Part shown: positions 1-5,307 of the stretch, piece by piece | Numbering within the stretch: the stretch's first letter is position 1 | Layout of the letters: each line of letters begins with the position of its first letter | DNA from: Acidimicrobiales bacterium | Lineage (GTDB): Bacteria; Actinomycetota; Acidimicrobiia; Acidimicrobiales; Palsa-688 | Length of the DNA stretch: 6,123 nucleotides | Reading direction: 5' to 3' | Assembly (NCBI GenBank): GCA_030039575.1 | Contig: JASHVH010000158.1 | Span: 1 to 6,123 of the forward strand | Made by a program: the position numbers and the translations under genes | The notes under the pieces: model-generated | What the model saw: only the letters and a program-made list of their open reading frames with translations | Database searches by the model: none | Told to the model about the DNA's origin: nothing

Positions 1-695
1 ACATCGGCGTGATACTCGACGGGCACCGCCGTTTCGCTCGCGAAGAGGGCCATGTCAACTACGAGGCGAGTTACCGGCAGGGGATGGCCAAGCTGGAGGA
101 GCTGCTCGGGTGGTGCGCCGAGTTGGGGGTCAAGGCGGTGACGGCGTGGGTACTTTCGACGGAGAACCTGCGTCGCCCGCCGGAGGAGCTGGAACCGTAC
201 TTTGAAGTCCTGGAAGAGCTCTTCGAGCGCCTGCCCGGCCTGTCCGCCCGCCTTGGCTTCTCCCTCGCAGTCAGTGGCAGCCTCGACCTCCTACCAGCCA
301 AACTGGCCCTGGCGGCCAAAGAGGCGGTGGCGCAAGCTAGGCCGGGCGGCCGGCTTCACGTGAACATCGCCCTGTGTTACGGCGGCCGCCAGGAGATAGT
401 CGATGCTTGCCGTGCGCTGGTGGCCGACCTGGTCGCGGACGGGACGGGCCCGGGCGAGCTGGCCGAAGCCATCGACGCCGAGGGTATCGCCAGGCACCTT
501 TACGCCGCCGACCTGCCGGACACCGACCTCGTCATCCGGACCAGCGGTGAGTCGCGCCTTTCCGGCTTCCTGCTATGGCAGTCCGCGTACGCCGAGTTCG
601 CCTTCGTGGACCCGTACTGGCCCGCCTTCCGTCGTGTGGACCTGCTTCGCGCCCTCCGCGACTACACCCGCCGGCGGAGACGTTTCGGGACCTAG
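1..695 (+). CDS. uppS: cis-prenyltransferase (UppS / Z-FPP synthase family), 5'-truncated by window
   Basis: Isoprenyl transferase that adds isopentenyl diphosphate units in cis to an allylic diphosphate, making the polyprenyl carrier lipid (or a short Z-precursor of it) for cell-wall synthesis. The reading frame enters from outside the window (first whole codon at base 3) and begins in the substrate motif, seen here as IGVILDGHRRFA, so only a short N-terminus is missing. Counting the GTG at 9 as residue 1, the family landmarks are: catalytic Asp 4 (LDGHRR), STENLRRP at 50-57, NIALCYGGR at 119-127, then IRTSGESRLSGFLLWQ with Arg177, Arg183 and Ser185, and Glu196 in AYAEF. The spacing Arg-Arg-Ser-Glu equals that of E. 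coli UppS (194, 200, 202, 213). The STENL and RLSGF wording and Arg in place of E. coli His43 resemble mycobacterial Rv1086, a (2Z,6E)-farnesyl diphosphate synthase, more than long-chain synthases. The usual Asn of DGN is His6 and the usual Trp is Phe9. Family assignment is firm; product chain length is inferred. It converges on the DUF302 gene with a 32-base gap. Confidence 0.88.
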   Translation, partial: IGVILDGHRRFAREEGHVNYEASYRQGMAKLEELLGWCAELGVKAVTAWVLSTENLRRPPEELEPYFEVLEELFERLPGLSARLGFSLAVSGSLDLLPAKLALAAKEAVAQARPGGRLHVNIALCYGGRQEIVDACRALVADLVADGTGPGELAEAIDAEGIARHLYAADLPDTDLVIRTSGESRLSGFLLWQSAYAEFAFVDPYWPAFRRVDLLRALRDYTRRRRRFGT

Positions 696-708
696 CGCCA
701 GGCCTGGT

Positions 709-744
709 CCCTGGTCAACCCGGGCTCCTAGTCAGCCACCAGGG
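709..744. terminator. possible bidirectional hairpin between convergent genes
   Basis: The inverted repeat ccctggt (709-715) / accaggg (738-744) has a smaller ggct/agcc pair nested in its loop. It spans the 32-base gap between the cis-prenyltransferase stop (695) and the DUF302 stop (728-730) and runs into the last DUF302 codons. There is no T-tract on either strand, so it is at best a weak intrinsic terminator. The location between two convergent stops is the main support. Confidence 0.25.
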
Positions 745-1132
745 CGTCCGTTAAAGGGTTTATGGCCGCCAGGTGCCCGGCCAGTTCGAAGCTCAGCCGG
801 TACCGGGCCGCCAGAGCCTCCGGCGCAACATAGGAAACCTTGGTCTCGTCACCGTCCGCCCAGACGAGGATCTTGAGCGGGAGGTCGAGCGCCGATAGTG
901 GCGCAGCCGCCATGACCGGCGTACCGGCGGCGGGACTACCAAACAGGACCAGCGTCGTATCCCGTAGATCCATCCCTACCTGGCGCGCTTCGGCCCTCTG
1001 GTCGATGACGGCGAAGAGCCGCAGGCCCTTGGCCGCGACGATGTCCGTGAACCGCTTGACAGTGTCCCCTACAGGGAGCGGGCTGATCTTGGTGACCACG
1101 TCGCCCTCGTGCCCGCCCGTGGCTTCTGACAT
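728..1132 (-). CDS. DUF302 family protein
   Basis: A 134-residue soluble protein of the DUF302 family, whose biochemical role is unknown. The family core is clear: VGDTVKRFTDIVAAKGLRLF (21-40) leading into AVIDQRAEARQVGMDLR (41-57), the hallmark strand-turn LVLFGSPAAGTPVM (61-74), and ALDLPLKILVWAD (81-93). The usual IDH is IDQ here (Gln45). No signal peptide or membrane segment is visible, so it should be cytoplasmic, although some relatives are fused to exported or membrane parts. The ATG start is well supported: AAAGGAG (bases 1139-1145 on the complement) lies six bases upstream. The length fits a stand-alone DUF302 domain with a short N-terminal extension. It is downstream of the thiolase-fold gene on the same strand, but the 175-base gap with its own dyads suggests separate control. 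Family call is firm; function is not inferred. Confidence 0.88.
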   Translation of the reverse strand: MSEATGGHEGDVVTKISPLPVGDTVKRFTDIVAAKGLRLFAVIDQRAEARQVGMDLRDTTLVLFGSPAAGTPVMAAAPLSALDLPLKILVWADGDETKVSYVAPEALAARYRLSFELAGHLAAINPLTDALVAD

Positions 1133-1173
1133 CCGTGACTCCTTTGCAGATTTGGGTTACTGCTTTTGCTGTC

Positions 1174-1186
1174 GAGACAATGTCTC
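1174..1186. promoter_or_regulatory. 13-base palindrome, operator-like
   Basis: gagaca-a-tgtctc is a perfect dyad with 6-base arms and a single central base, in the leader of the DUF302 gene 42-54 bases before its start codon. Unlike most palindromes in this GC-rich window it is AT/GC mixed. It covers the candidate -10 hexamer, where a repressor dimer could act. No regulator gene is visible nearby, so the binding protein is unknown. Confidence 0.35.
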
Positions 1187-1207
1187 AAGCCGGCCGGCTG
1201 AGCACAA
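1179..1207 (-). promoter_or_regulatory. candidate promoter of the DUF302 gene
   Basis: On the minus strand a TTGTGC hexamer (1202-1207) is followed after exactly 17 bases by GACATT (1179-1184). This is a weak sigma-70-like pair, with three of six consensus matches in each box and an actinobacterial-style A...T -10. It would start transcription near 1172 and give a leader of about 40 bases before the DUF302 ATG. The support is spacing plus the coincidence with the two palindromes described separately. No better promoter is obvious in this gap. Confidence 0.22.
1188..1199. repeat. 12-base perfect palindrome agccggccggct
   Basis: This palindrome sits one base away from the gagaca/tgtctc dyad. 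With flanking ctca (1184-1187) and tgag (1199-1202) it could also fold as a stem with one bulged base. It falls in the spacer of the candidate DUF302 promoter. Being only G/C in its core, it could occur by chance at this base composition. Confidence 0.2.
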
Positions 1208-1287
1208 ACTCCCGCTCCGGCGTAAGGTGGCGTGTCAGCTGCAAGTTGCGTTACGGAAAAGTTACAACTGTGTGACACTCCCCAGCT

Positions 1288-1307
1288 TCGTCCACAGTTG
1301 TGGATTG
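1288..1307. promoter_or_regulatory. inverted pair of DnaA-box-like nonamers
   Basis: tcgtccaca (1288-1296) and, on the other strand, caatccaca (complement of 1299-1307) face each other across two bases, forming tccaca-gt-tgtgga. The first matches the high-GC actinobacterial DnaA box TTGTCCACA at 8 of 9 positions, the second matches TTATCCACA at 7 of 9. An 8-base inverted copy of part of the motif, acaactgt, is at 1264-1271. The site abuts the thiolase-fold stop codon (1308-1310). It may be a DnaA site or an unrelated operator; I did not find a larger cluster of boxes. Confidence 0.3.
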
Positions 1308-2483
1308 TCACGTCCTTTCGAGCACACAGGCGGTGCCGACACCGCCCTCACCGGCTATCGCGACGACAGCCCGCCGCTCCCCTCGTTCGGCCAGGCCGCC
1401 GATAGCCGCGGCGAAGAGGCCGGCTCCCACTGCTCCTAGTGGAGCGGTGGTAGCCAAGGCGCCACCATCGGGGTTGACCCTTTGACGCGCCACCCCGGTC
1501 TCTGCCAACCACGCCAACACGGCCGCGGCACTGCTCTCGTGGACCTCCCACCTGTCGATGTCGTGCACGCCCAGGCCCGCTTTTTTGAGGGCTTCCCGAA
1601 CAGCCGGGAGGGTGGCCATCGGCCAGACATCCGGGTCGCTGCCAGCAGTAGAAAAGGAAACAAAACGAGCCTTTGGGGCCAGCGACAAGGCACGGGCGCG
1701 GCTCGGGCTGGCTATTAACAGGGCGGCAGCTCCATCTCCTTCGGCCGCGATATTGGCCGCCGTTATTACGCCGTCTTCTCTGTACTCGGGCAATAGCGCG
1801 GCCACTTGGGCGGGGGACATTGGTTCGGCGAGGGCCTCGTCCTTAACCAGCTCCGCCTGTTCGGAGGCGGCCACACTGCACATATAGCGTGGAGGCGACT
1901 GCTGAGCGCGTGCCGCCCTCTCTCGGCTCACCACTGCCCATTCATCCAGTTGAGCTCGAGTGAGCGACCATCGAAAAGCCACCTCTTCGGCTACCAGGCC
2001 GGGCGGCGGCAAACCGCCGCCCTCCTTGTACCTGGCCTGCAGGCGCTGCCCGTACGGCTTACCGACGGCCGGCACCGCCAGGCTGGCCCCGAGCGGCACG
2101 GCCGTCATGACCTCCACCCCGCCCGCGACTACAACGCCCTGCGTCCCGGACATGACGGCTTGAGCAGCCCAGTGAACGGCTTGGGCCGAAGAGGCGGCCT
2201 GCCGGTCCACTGTGGCGCCCGGGACGCTCTCGGGCCAGCCGGCTGCGAGTGCGGCCCGGCGAGCGATGTTGCAGGCCTGAGCCCCGACTTGCGAGGTGCA
2301 GCCCAGGACGACGTCGTCAACGACGGCGCCGTCAACGCCGTTACGAGCTGCCAGTCTCACCAGTAATTCGGCCGACAGGTCGACCGGGTGCCAGGACCCA
2401 AGCGCCCCACCTCGCCGCCCATAGGGGGTCCGCAGGGCGTCGACCACAACCGGGTGACCGGTCGAGTTGGTGGCTCGTGGCAT
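1308..2483 (-). CDS. thiolase-fold protein, apparently without the catalytic residues
   Basis: A 391-residue protein, the normal length for a thiolase I/II-type acetyl-CoA C-acyltransferase. It aligns by eye from end to end: VVVDALRTPYGRRGGAL (12-28), TVDRQAASSAQAVHWAAQ (91-108), GGVEVMTAVPLG (121-132), RAQLDEWAVVSRERAARAQ (176-194), TAANIAAEGDGAAALLIAS (241-259), PDGGALATTAPLGAVGAG (338-355) and the C-terminal GEGGVGTACVLE (378-389). Active thiolases carry Cys in the DRQC motif, Asn in NEAFA, His in GHP and Cys in the CIGGG motif. The aligned positions here are Ala96, His315 (HESSA), Ala347 (TAP) and about Ala377. Normal Claisen condensation or thiolysis is therefore not expected. It could bind acyl-CoA, pair with an active subunit or be a regulator; this is inference. 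The gene is intact, with no stops or frame breaks. The ATG start matches where family members begin; a modest GGAG is 11 bases upstream. It lies 43 bases after the VIT-family gene and is probably co-transcribed with it. Confidence 0.85.
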   Translation of the reverse strand: MPRATNSTGHPVVVDALRTPYGRRGGALGSWHPVDLSAELLVRLAARNGVDGAVVDDVVLGCTSQVGAQACNIARRAALAAGWPESVPGATVDRQAASSAQAVHWAAQAVMSGTQGVVVAGGVEVMTAVPLGASLAVPAVGKPYGQRLQARYKEGGGLPPPGLVAEEVAFRWSLTRAQLDEWAVVSRERAARAQQSPPRYMCSVAASEQAELVKDEALAEPMSPAQVAALLPEYREDGVITAANIAAEGDGAAALLIASPSRARALSLAPKARFVSFSTAGSDPDVWPMATLPAVREALKKAGLGVHDIDRWEVHESSAAAVLAWLAETGVARQRVNPDGGALATTAPLGAVGAGLFAAAIGGLAERGERRAVVAIAGEGGVGTACVLERT

Positions 2484-2526
2484 CTTCGTTTGCGCTCCAG
2501 CCCTCGGCTCGCTGAGTCGATGCCGC

Positions 2527-3327
2527 TCAGTGGATCACACTGACGCCGACAAGCCGTCCGATCAGGTAGGTAAGGCCGGCCGCCAGCATACTTACCGCTA
2601 ATTGGCGGAGGGCGCTACGAACGGCTGACCGGCCGGTGGCTTGCGACAGCACCAGGCCGGCGAGTACCGACGACACCGCCACCAGTCCCACCGATGCGGC
2701 GACGGCGGGCGCACCGGTCAGGAAAAACCAAGGCGCGAGCGGGATGGCCGCCCCCACCATGAAGCTGACGAGCGAAGACAAAGCGGCCAGGTACGGCGAC
2801 CCCAGCGATGCCGGGTCGACGCCGATCTCTTCCCGGGCGTGCGCCTCGAGAGCCAACTCGGGGGTCCTCATCATCATCTGCGCCATGTAAGCCGCCGCCT
2901 CCGGCGGCAGGCCTCGGCGTTCGTACAGTTCCGCCAGCTCCCGGAACTCGGCCTCGGGAGAACTGACCAGTGCCTGACGCTCGACGTCCAGCTCCCGCGC
3001 CAGCAACTCCCGCTGAGCTGACATGGACACGTACTCCCCGGCCGCCATCGAGAAGCCGCCGGCGAGCAGGCCGGCCAGGCCGGCCAGACGGACGTAGCTC
3101 GGCCCCGGCTGCGCCCCGGCCACTCCGAGGATGAGCGAGACGTTGGTGACCAGGCCGTCGCTTATCCCGAAGACGGCGGCTCGCGCCCACCCGCTTTGGA
3201 CGGTCCGATGATGGTGCTCAACGTCCTGATGAAGCTCTACGTCTGGGAGTGCCTCACCCGGGATGCTCGCCAGCTCGCTGCCCGTACCCGTCGCCTCGCT
3301 CCTGGCCGCCCCCTGTGGTGAGCTCAC
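2527..3327 (-). CDS. VIT1/CCC1-family divalent metal (Fe/Mn) transporter
   Basis: An integral membrane transporter of 266 residues from the GTG at 3327. The family moves Fe2+ or Mn2+ out of the cytoplasm, by proton antiport in the characterised plant member. A polar, His-containing N-terminus (HQDVEHHH, 33-40) precedes five hydrophobic segments at about 50-70, 80-96, 178-200, 207-228 and 243-262. The signature GISDGLVTNVSLILGVAG (54-71) holds the transport Asp57, and GGFSMAAGEYVSMSAQREL (90-108) holds Met94 and Glu98. The cytoplasmic metal-binding helices between segments 2 and 3 carry Glu107, 112, 116, Met148, 151-153, Glu157, 161, 166 and 167 (AREEIGVDP). The frame stays open to a TTG at 3360 inside the upstream protease gene. 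I prefer the GTG because GAGGG lies just ahead of it and it follows the protease stop by 7 bases, suggesting translational coupling. Substrate metal is not determinable from sequence alone. Confidence 0.9.
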   Translation of the reverse strand: MSSPQGAARSEATGTGSELASIPGEALPDVELHQDVEHHHRTVQSGWARAAVFGISDGLVTNVSLILGVAGAQPGPSYVRLAGLAGLLAGGFSMAAGEYVSMSAQRELLARELDVERQALVSSPEAEFRELAELYERRGLPPEAAAYMAQMMMRTPELALEAHAREEIGVDPASLGSPYLAALSSLVSFMVGAAIPLAPWFFLTGAPAVAASVGLVAVSSVLAGLVLSQATGRSAVRSALRQLAVSMLAAGLTYLIGRLVGVSVIH

Positions 3328-3334
3328 GGCACCC

Positions 3335-4390
3335 TCACAAGACGGAAACGACGGCCACAAGGTTAAAGAGGCAATGGGCCACCATCCCGGCCCCCAGCCG
3401 CCCGGTCAGCATCGCGGTGTACCCAAGGACCACGCCGACGGTGAACATGGCCAGCACCACCGAAACGTTGCCCAGGGCCGTGCCGGCTTCCCCGGCGTGA
3501 GCGAGCCCGAAAAATACGGCCTGGAGCCAGACGGCGCCGTGGCGCCCAAACCGGGCCTGGAGGGCGGTCCGCAGGTAGCCGCGGAAAAAGAGCTCCTCGA
3601 AAAATGGAGCGCCTAGCGCCACGATGAGGGTGACCAGGACGATCCCGGCTTCGTGGCCCTTTTGCTGAGTGAGGATCTGGTCGTTACTGCCTGAGAACTT
3701 GGTGCCGGAGAACAGTTCGAGGACCAGGCCGGCGCTAAGGAAGGCGACCACCGCCGCGCACAGCCCCCACAACGGGTCCTTGGGCTTTATGCCCAGGCCG
3801 TAGTCGCGCGGCAGGCTGGCCGTACCGAAACGATGTGACACATAGACCACGGTGGCCAACATGGCCACCCACAGCCCTGCTTCTCCCAGCAGGTCGGACA
3901 CGCCGCTCGTGGAGCTGCCGGTGATCCCCTGCCCAATAGCGGCCCCGACCCCGGCGAGCACGATGCCTCCCAGCGCCCCGGGCACCGCCACCAACGCCGC
4001 TCGAGCCGGGATTCGCCCGGGCCGGCCCCGGGGGACAAGGGCGCGGCCCCGGCCGTTGCTGCCGGGCCCAGTGGTGCCGGCGCCATTGCTGCCGGCGCCG
4101 TTCGACGGCATGCCATTGCCAGCGGGTGTTGAGCCCCCGGTCCCCACGCCGGGCTGAGGGGGCCCCGGCCAGGGCATTTCGCCCCAGGTACCGGCTTGGG
4201 CGGGGGCCCCGCCAGGGTCTACCTGGCCCCAGGCGCCCTGGGTTGCCCAACCGCGAGGATCCTGTCCGGCCACTCTTCGAAGGTACCCCGTCTGGGCCAA
4301 AAAGGCAGCACGGCTGGCAAGAAGGCCCTGCTGGCGCGAACCACGGTGGTCCCCTACGCTGGTGTGGAACGCCGTAGGCTGTTTGGCCAA
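3335..4390 (-). CDS. CPBP (CAAX) family intramembrane metalloprotease
   Basis: A membrane protein of 351 residues from the TTG at 4390. CPBP/Abi proteins are intramembrane glutamyl metalloproteases, or proteins derived from them. All three family motifs are present: EELFFRG (Glu265, Glu266, Arg270), FGLAH (Phe294, His298) and HCLFN (His339, Asn343). Hydrophobic segments lie near 131-155, 170-186, 206-226, 248-264, 286-297, 307-326 and 333-351; the protein ends straight after the last helix. Residues 45-125 form a low-complexity cytoplasmic-type tail rich in Trp (48, 54, 69, 74), Pro and Gly, with a pentapeptide repeat. The start is uncertain: no ATG or GTG lies upstream before an in-frame stop, the TTG has no well-placed ribosome site, and the GTG at codon 40 (4273) and the ATG at codon 72 (4177) are alternatives. 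It diverges from rpmH and leads the VIT and thiolase-fold genes. The substrate is unknown. Confidence 0.87.
   Translation of the reverse strand: MAKQPTAFHTSVGDHRGSRQQGLLASRAAFLAQTGYLRRVAGQDPRGWATQGAWGQVDPGGAPAQAGTWGEMPWPGPPQPGVGTGGSTPAGNGMPSNGAGSNGAGTTGPGSNGRGRALVPRGRPGRIPARAALVAVPGALGGIVLAGVGAAIGQGITGSSTSGVSDLLGEAGLWVAMLATVVYVSHRFGTASLPRDYGLGIKPKDPLWGLCAAVVAFLSAGLVLELFSGTKFSGSNDQILTQQKGHEAGIVLVTLIVALGAPFFEELFFRGYLRTALQARFGRHGAVWLQAVFFGLAHAGEAGTALGNVSVVLAMFTVGVVLGYTAMLTGRLGAGMVAHCLFNLVAVVSVL
4046..4105 (-). repeat. four tandem 15-base repeats encoding (S/T)(N/T)G(A/P/R)G
   Basis: Within the protease gene, residues 96-115 read SNGAG-SNGAG-TTGPG-SNGRG, four in-frame 5-residue units. The first two units differ only by silent changes. 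The repeat sits in the flexible linker between the Trp/Pro-rich tail and the first membrane helix. Its length could vary between strains by slippage without breaking the frame. Confidence 0.7.
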
Positions 4391-4505
4391 CGCGCACCAG
4401 CTGGTCCGTTCCCCTGGCGAAGCAGGCCAATCCGGCCCGCCGCGGCGGGAGGGCTAAGAGCAGCGTGTTGTTGCGCGGTAACGGGTCTTACCTAGGAGGC
4501 AACGA
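4391..4505. other. divergent intergenic spacer of the protease gene and rpmH
   Basis: These 115 bases must carry the start signals for rpmH on + and probably for the protease operon on -. I see no convincing -35/-10 pair on either strand. It contains a 14-base GC-only palindrome, cccgccgcggcggg (4436-4449), and a 10-base one, accagctggt (4396-4405); both are short enough to be chance at this GC content. There are no DnaA-box clusters or AT-rich unwinding stretch, so it does not look like a replication origin. Confidence 0.5.
4494..4499 (+). promoter_or_regulatory. ribosome binding site of rpmH
   Basis: AGGAGG, a near-perfect Shine-Dalgarno, stands six bases before the GTG start of rpmH and fixes that start. 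It is the strongest ribosome site on the plus strand of the window, as expected for a ribosomal protein gene. Confidence 0.85.
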
Positions 4506-4640
4506 GTGAAACGTCCTTTCCAACCTCACAACCGACGTCGTGCGAGGCGGCACGGCTTCCGCCACCGCATGTCGACGAGGGGCGGGAGAGCTGTTCTTAA
4601 GGCGCGCCGGCTGAAGGGCCGGGACCGCCTGGCAGTTTGA
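4506..4640 (+). CDS. rpmH: 50S ribosomal protein L34
   Basis: A 44-residue, strongly basic protein of the large ribosomal subunit, starting at GTG. The sequence (M)[17 protein letters not shown] (1-18) followed by [21 protein letters not shown] is the L34 signature almost throughout: KRxFQPxNRRR, HGFRxRM, then GRAVLxARRxKGR. Length is the usual 44-46. It opens the classic rpmH-rnpA-yidD-yidC cluster, with rnpA coding sequence beginning within a few bases of its TGA. The gene that often lies upstream in bacteria, dnaA, is replaced here by a divergent protease operon. Variations from common sequences, such as His8 for Asn and Arg15-His20, are conservative. Identification is secure. Confidence 0.97.
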   Translation: MKRPFQPHNRRRARRHGFRHRMSTRGGRAVLKARRLKGRDRLAV

Positions 4641-4641
4641 G

Positions 4642-4708
4642 GTGACCAACGAGGCGACGGCCCCTGTTCGACAGGCTGCGGCGCGCCAGTGCAACTCGGT
4701 CGGGGCCT
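4642..4708 (+). other. RnpA N-terminal coding stretch lacking a usable start codon
   Basis: Read in the rnpA frame, this stretch encodes PTRRRPLFDRLRRASATRSG, which looks like the first helix of RnpA (Arg-rich, Phe, Leu-Arg-Arg) leading into strand one (PLTVSW). It is bounded upstream by an in-frame TGA at 4643-4645 and has no ATG, GTG or TTG before 4709. A GTG at 4642, two bases after the rpmH stop, is one frame off. Options are a CTG start at 4664 (GAGG at 4651-4654, nine bases ahead), a one-base indel in the sequence or genome, or recoding at the CCCC run (4661-4664). Confidence 0.6.
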
Positions 4709-5017
4709 TTGACGGTGTCCTGGCTCCCGGCACCGGCGGGAGCTCCCCCCACGCTGGCGTTCGCGATCGGAAAACGCGTGGGCAACGCCGTGGTCCGCAA
4801 CCGCCTGCGCCGGCGGCTGCGGGAGGCAGCACGGCACATGGCACTACCGGCCGGAACTTATCTAATCCGCGTCCACCCGGCTGCGGCCACGCTGACCTTC
4901 CAGGAACTCGCAGCCCATCTGTCGCGCGCCGTGAAAACGCTGACTGTTGGGGGCCAAGGAGCGTCCCGAAAGCCGGTAACCTCGGACTGGGAACGCCCCA
5001 CACTGGAGGGGCCATGA
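4709..5017 (+). CDS. rnpA: ribonuclease P protein component (start unresolved)
   Basis: Protein subunit of RNase P, which helps the RNA subunit bind and trim the 5' leader of pre-tRNAs in the cytoplasm. Given from the first standard start codon (TTG, 102 residues). The hallmark RNR region is intact: FAIGKRVGNAVVRNRLRRRL at 18-37, with the Arg30-Asn31-Arg32 core, followed by GTYLIRVHPAA and the C-terminal helix FQELAAHLSRAV. Family members are usually 110-130 residues and begin with a helix carrying a conserved Phe. That helix is encoded just upstream (RRRPLFDRLRR), so this TTG start would remove it and is probably not the true one. A C-terminal tail of about 25 residues follows the conserved part. 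The stop overlaps the yidD start as ATGA (5014-5017), implying translational coupling. The identity is firm; the 5' end is not. Confidence 0.88.
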   Translation: MTVSWLPAPAGAPPTLAFAIGKRVGNAVVRNRLRRRLREAARHMALPAGTYLIRVHPAAATLTFQELAAHLSRAVKTLTVGGQGASRKPVTSDWERPTLEGP

Positions 5018-5307
5018 TTCTGACCAGAGCTCCGGAACCGCGGCCCTCGGTAGCCAGCAAAGCACTGAGGGGCATGATCCTTGCCTATCAGGCGGCCACC
5101 GTCGGCCGGGGCCCGGCATGTCGCTTCGTACCCTCGTGCTCCGACTACGCGTTGGAGGCCATCCGGCGTTTTGGGGCCAAAAAGGGCATCCCGTTGGTCA
5201 TCCGTCGCCTGGCTCGCTGCCGGCCGGGTGGCCCGTTCGGGCCCGACCCCGTCCCCGATGGCGCGCCCACCTCCACATCCCCCCTTGCTGAAGTGAGCGG
5301 CGGATGA
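5014..5307 (+). CDS. yidD: membrane protein insertion efficiency factor YidD
   Basis: A 97-residue protein of the YidD family (formerly DUF37), a small membrane-associated protein that assists YidC-dependent insertion. Recognised by RGMILAYQAATVGRGPACRF (19-38), the family motif PSCSDYALEAIRRFGAKKG (40-58) with paired Cys36 and Cys42, then IRRLARCRPGG and DPVPDG. The N-terminal amphipathic helix expected for membrane contact spans about 15-30. The ATG at 5014 overlaps the rnpA TGA and follows GGAGGGG (5005-5011), a close-set ribosome site. The same frame stays open upstream to a GTG at 4642, right through rnpA; that part has no YidD similarity and I treat it as a shadow. The stop overlaps the yidC start as ATGA. 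The 15-residue tail after DPVPDG is low complexity. Confidence 0.95.
   Translation: MILTRAPEPRPSVASKALRGMILAYQAATVGRGPACRFVPSCSDYALEAIRRFGAKKGIPLVIRRLARCRPGGPFGPDPVPDGAPTSTSPLAEVSGG

Noticed and set aside
698..707. Palindrome ccaggcctgg just after the cis-prenyltransferase stop
   Set aside because: It has 5-base arms with no loop and no T-tract, so it cannot form a normal terminator hairpin.
840..1439. Long plus-strand open frame opposite the DUF302 and thiolase-fold genes
   Set aside because: Composition is shadow-like, it shows no motif, and it runs antisense through two well-supported genes and their intergenic region.
1806..2366. Plus-strand open frame opposite the thiolase-fold gene
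   Set aside because: It has no recognisable domain, and the opposite strand encodes a clear full-length family member; typical GC-rich antisense openness.
3328..3360. TTG start for the VIT-family gene inside the protease gene
   Set aside because: It would add 11 residues with no family similarity and has no good ribosome site; the GTG at 3327 has GAGGG ahead of it and follows the protease stop.
4436..4449. 14-base perfect palindrome cccgccgcggcggg in the divergent spacer
   Set aside because: It is made only of G and C; at this base composition about one such palindrome is expected by chance in a window of this size. Kept only as a remark on the spacer.
4488..5075. Minus-strand open frame opposite rpmH, rnpA and the start of yidD
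   Set aside because: It covers three genes with certain identity and has no family features of its own.
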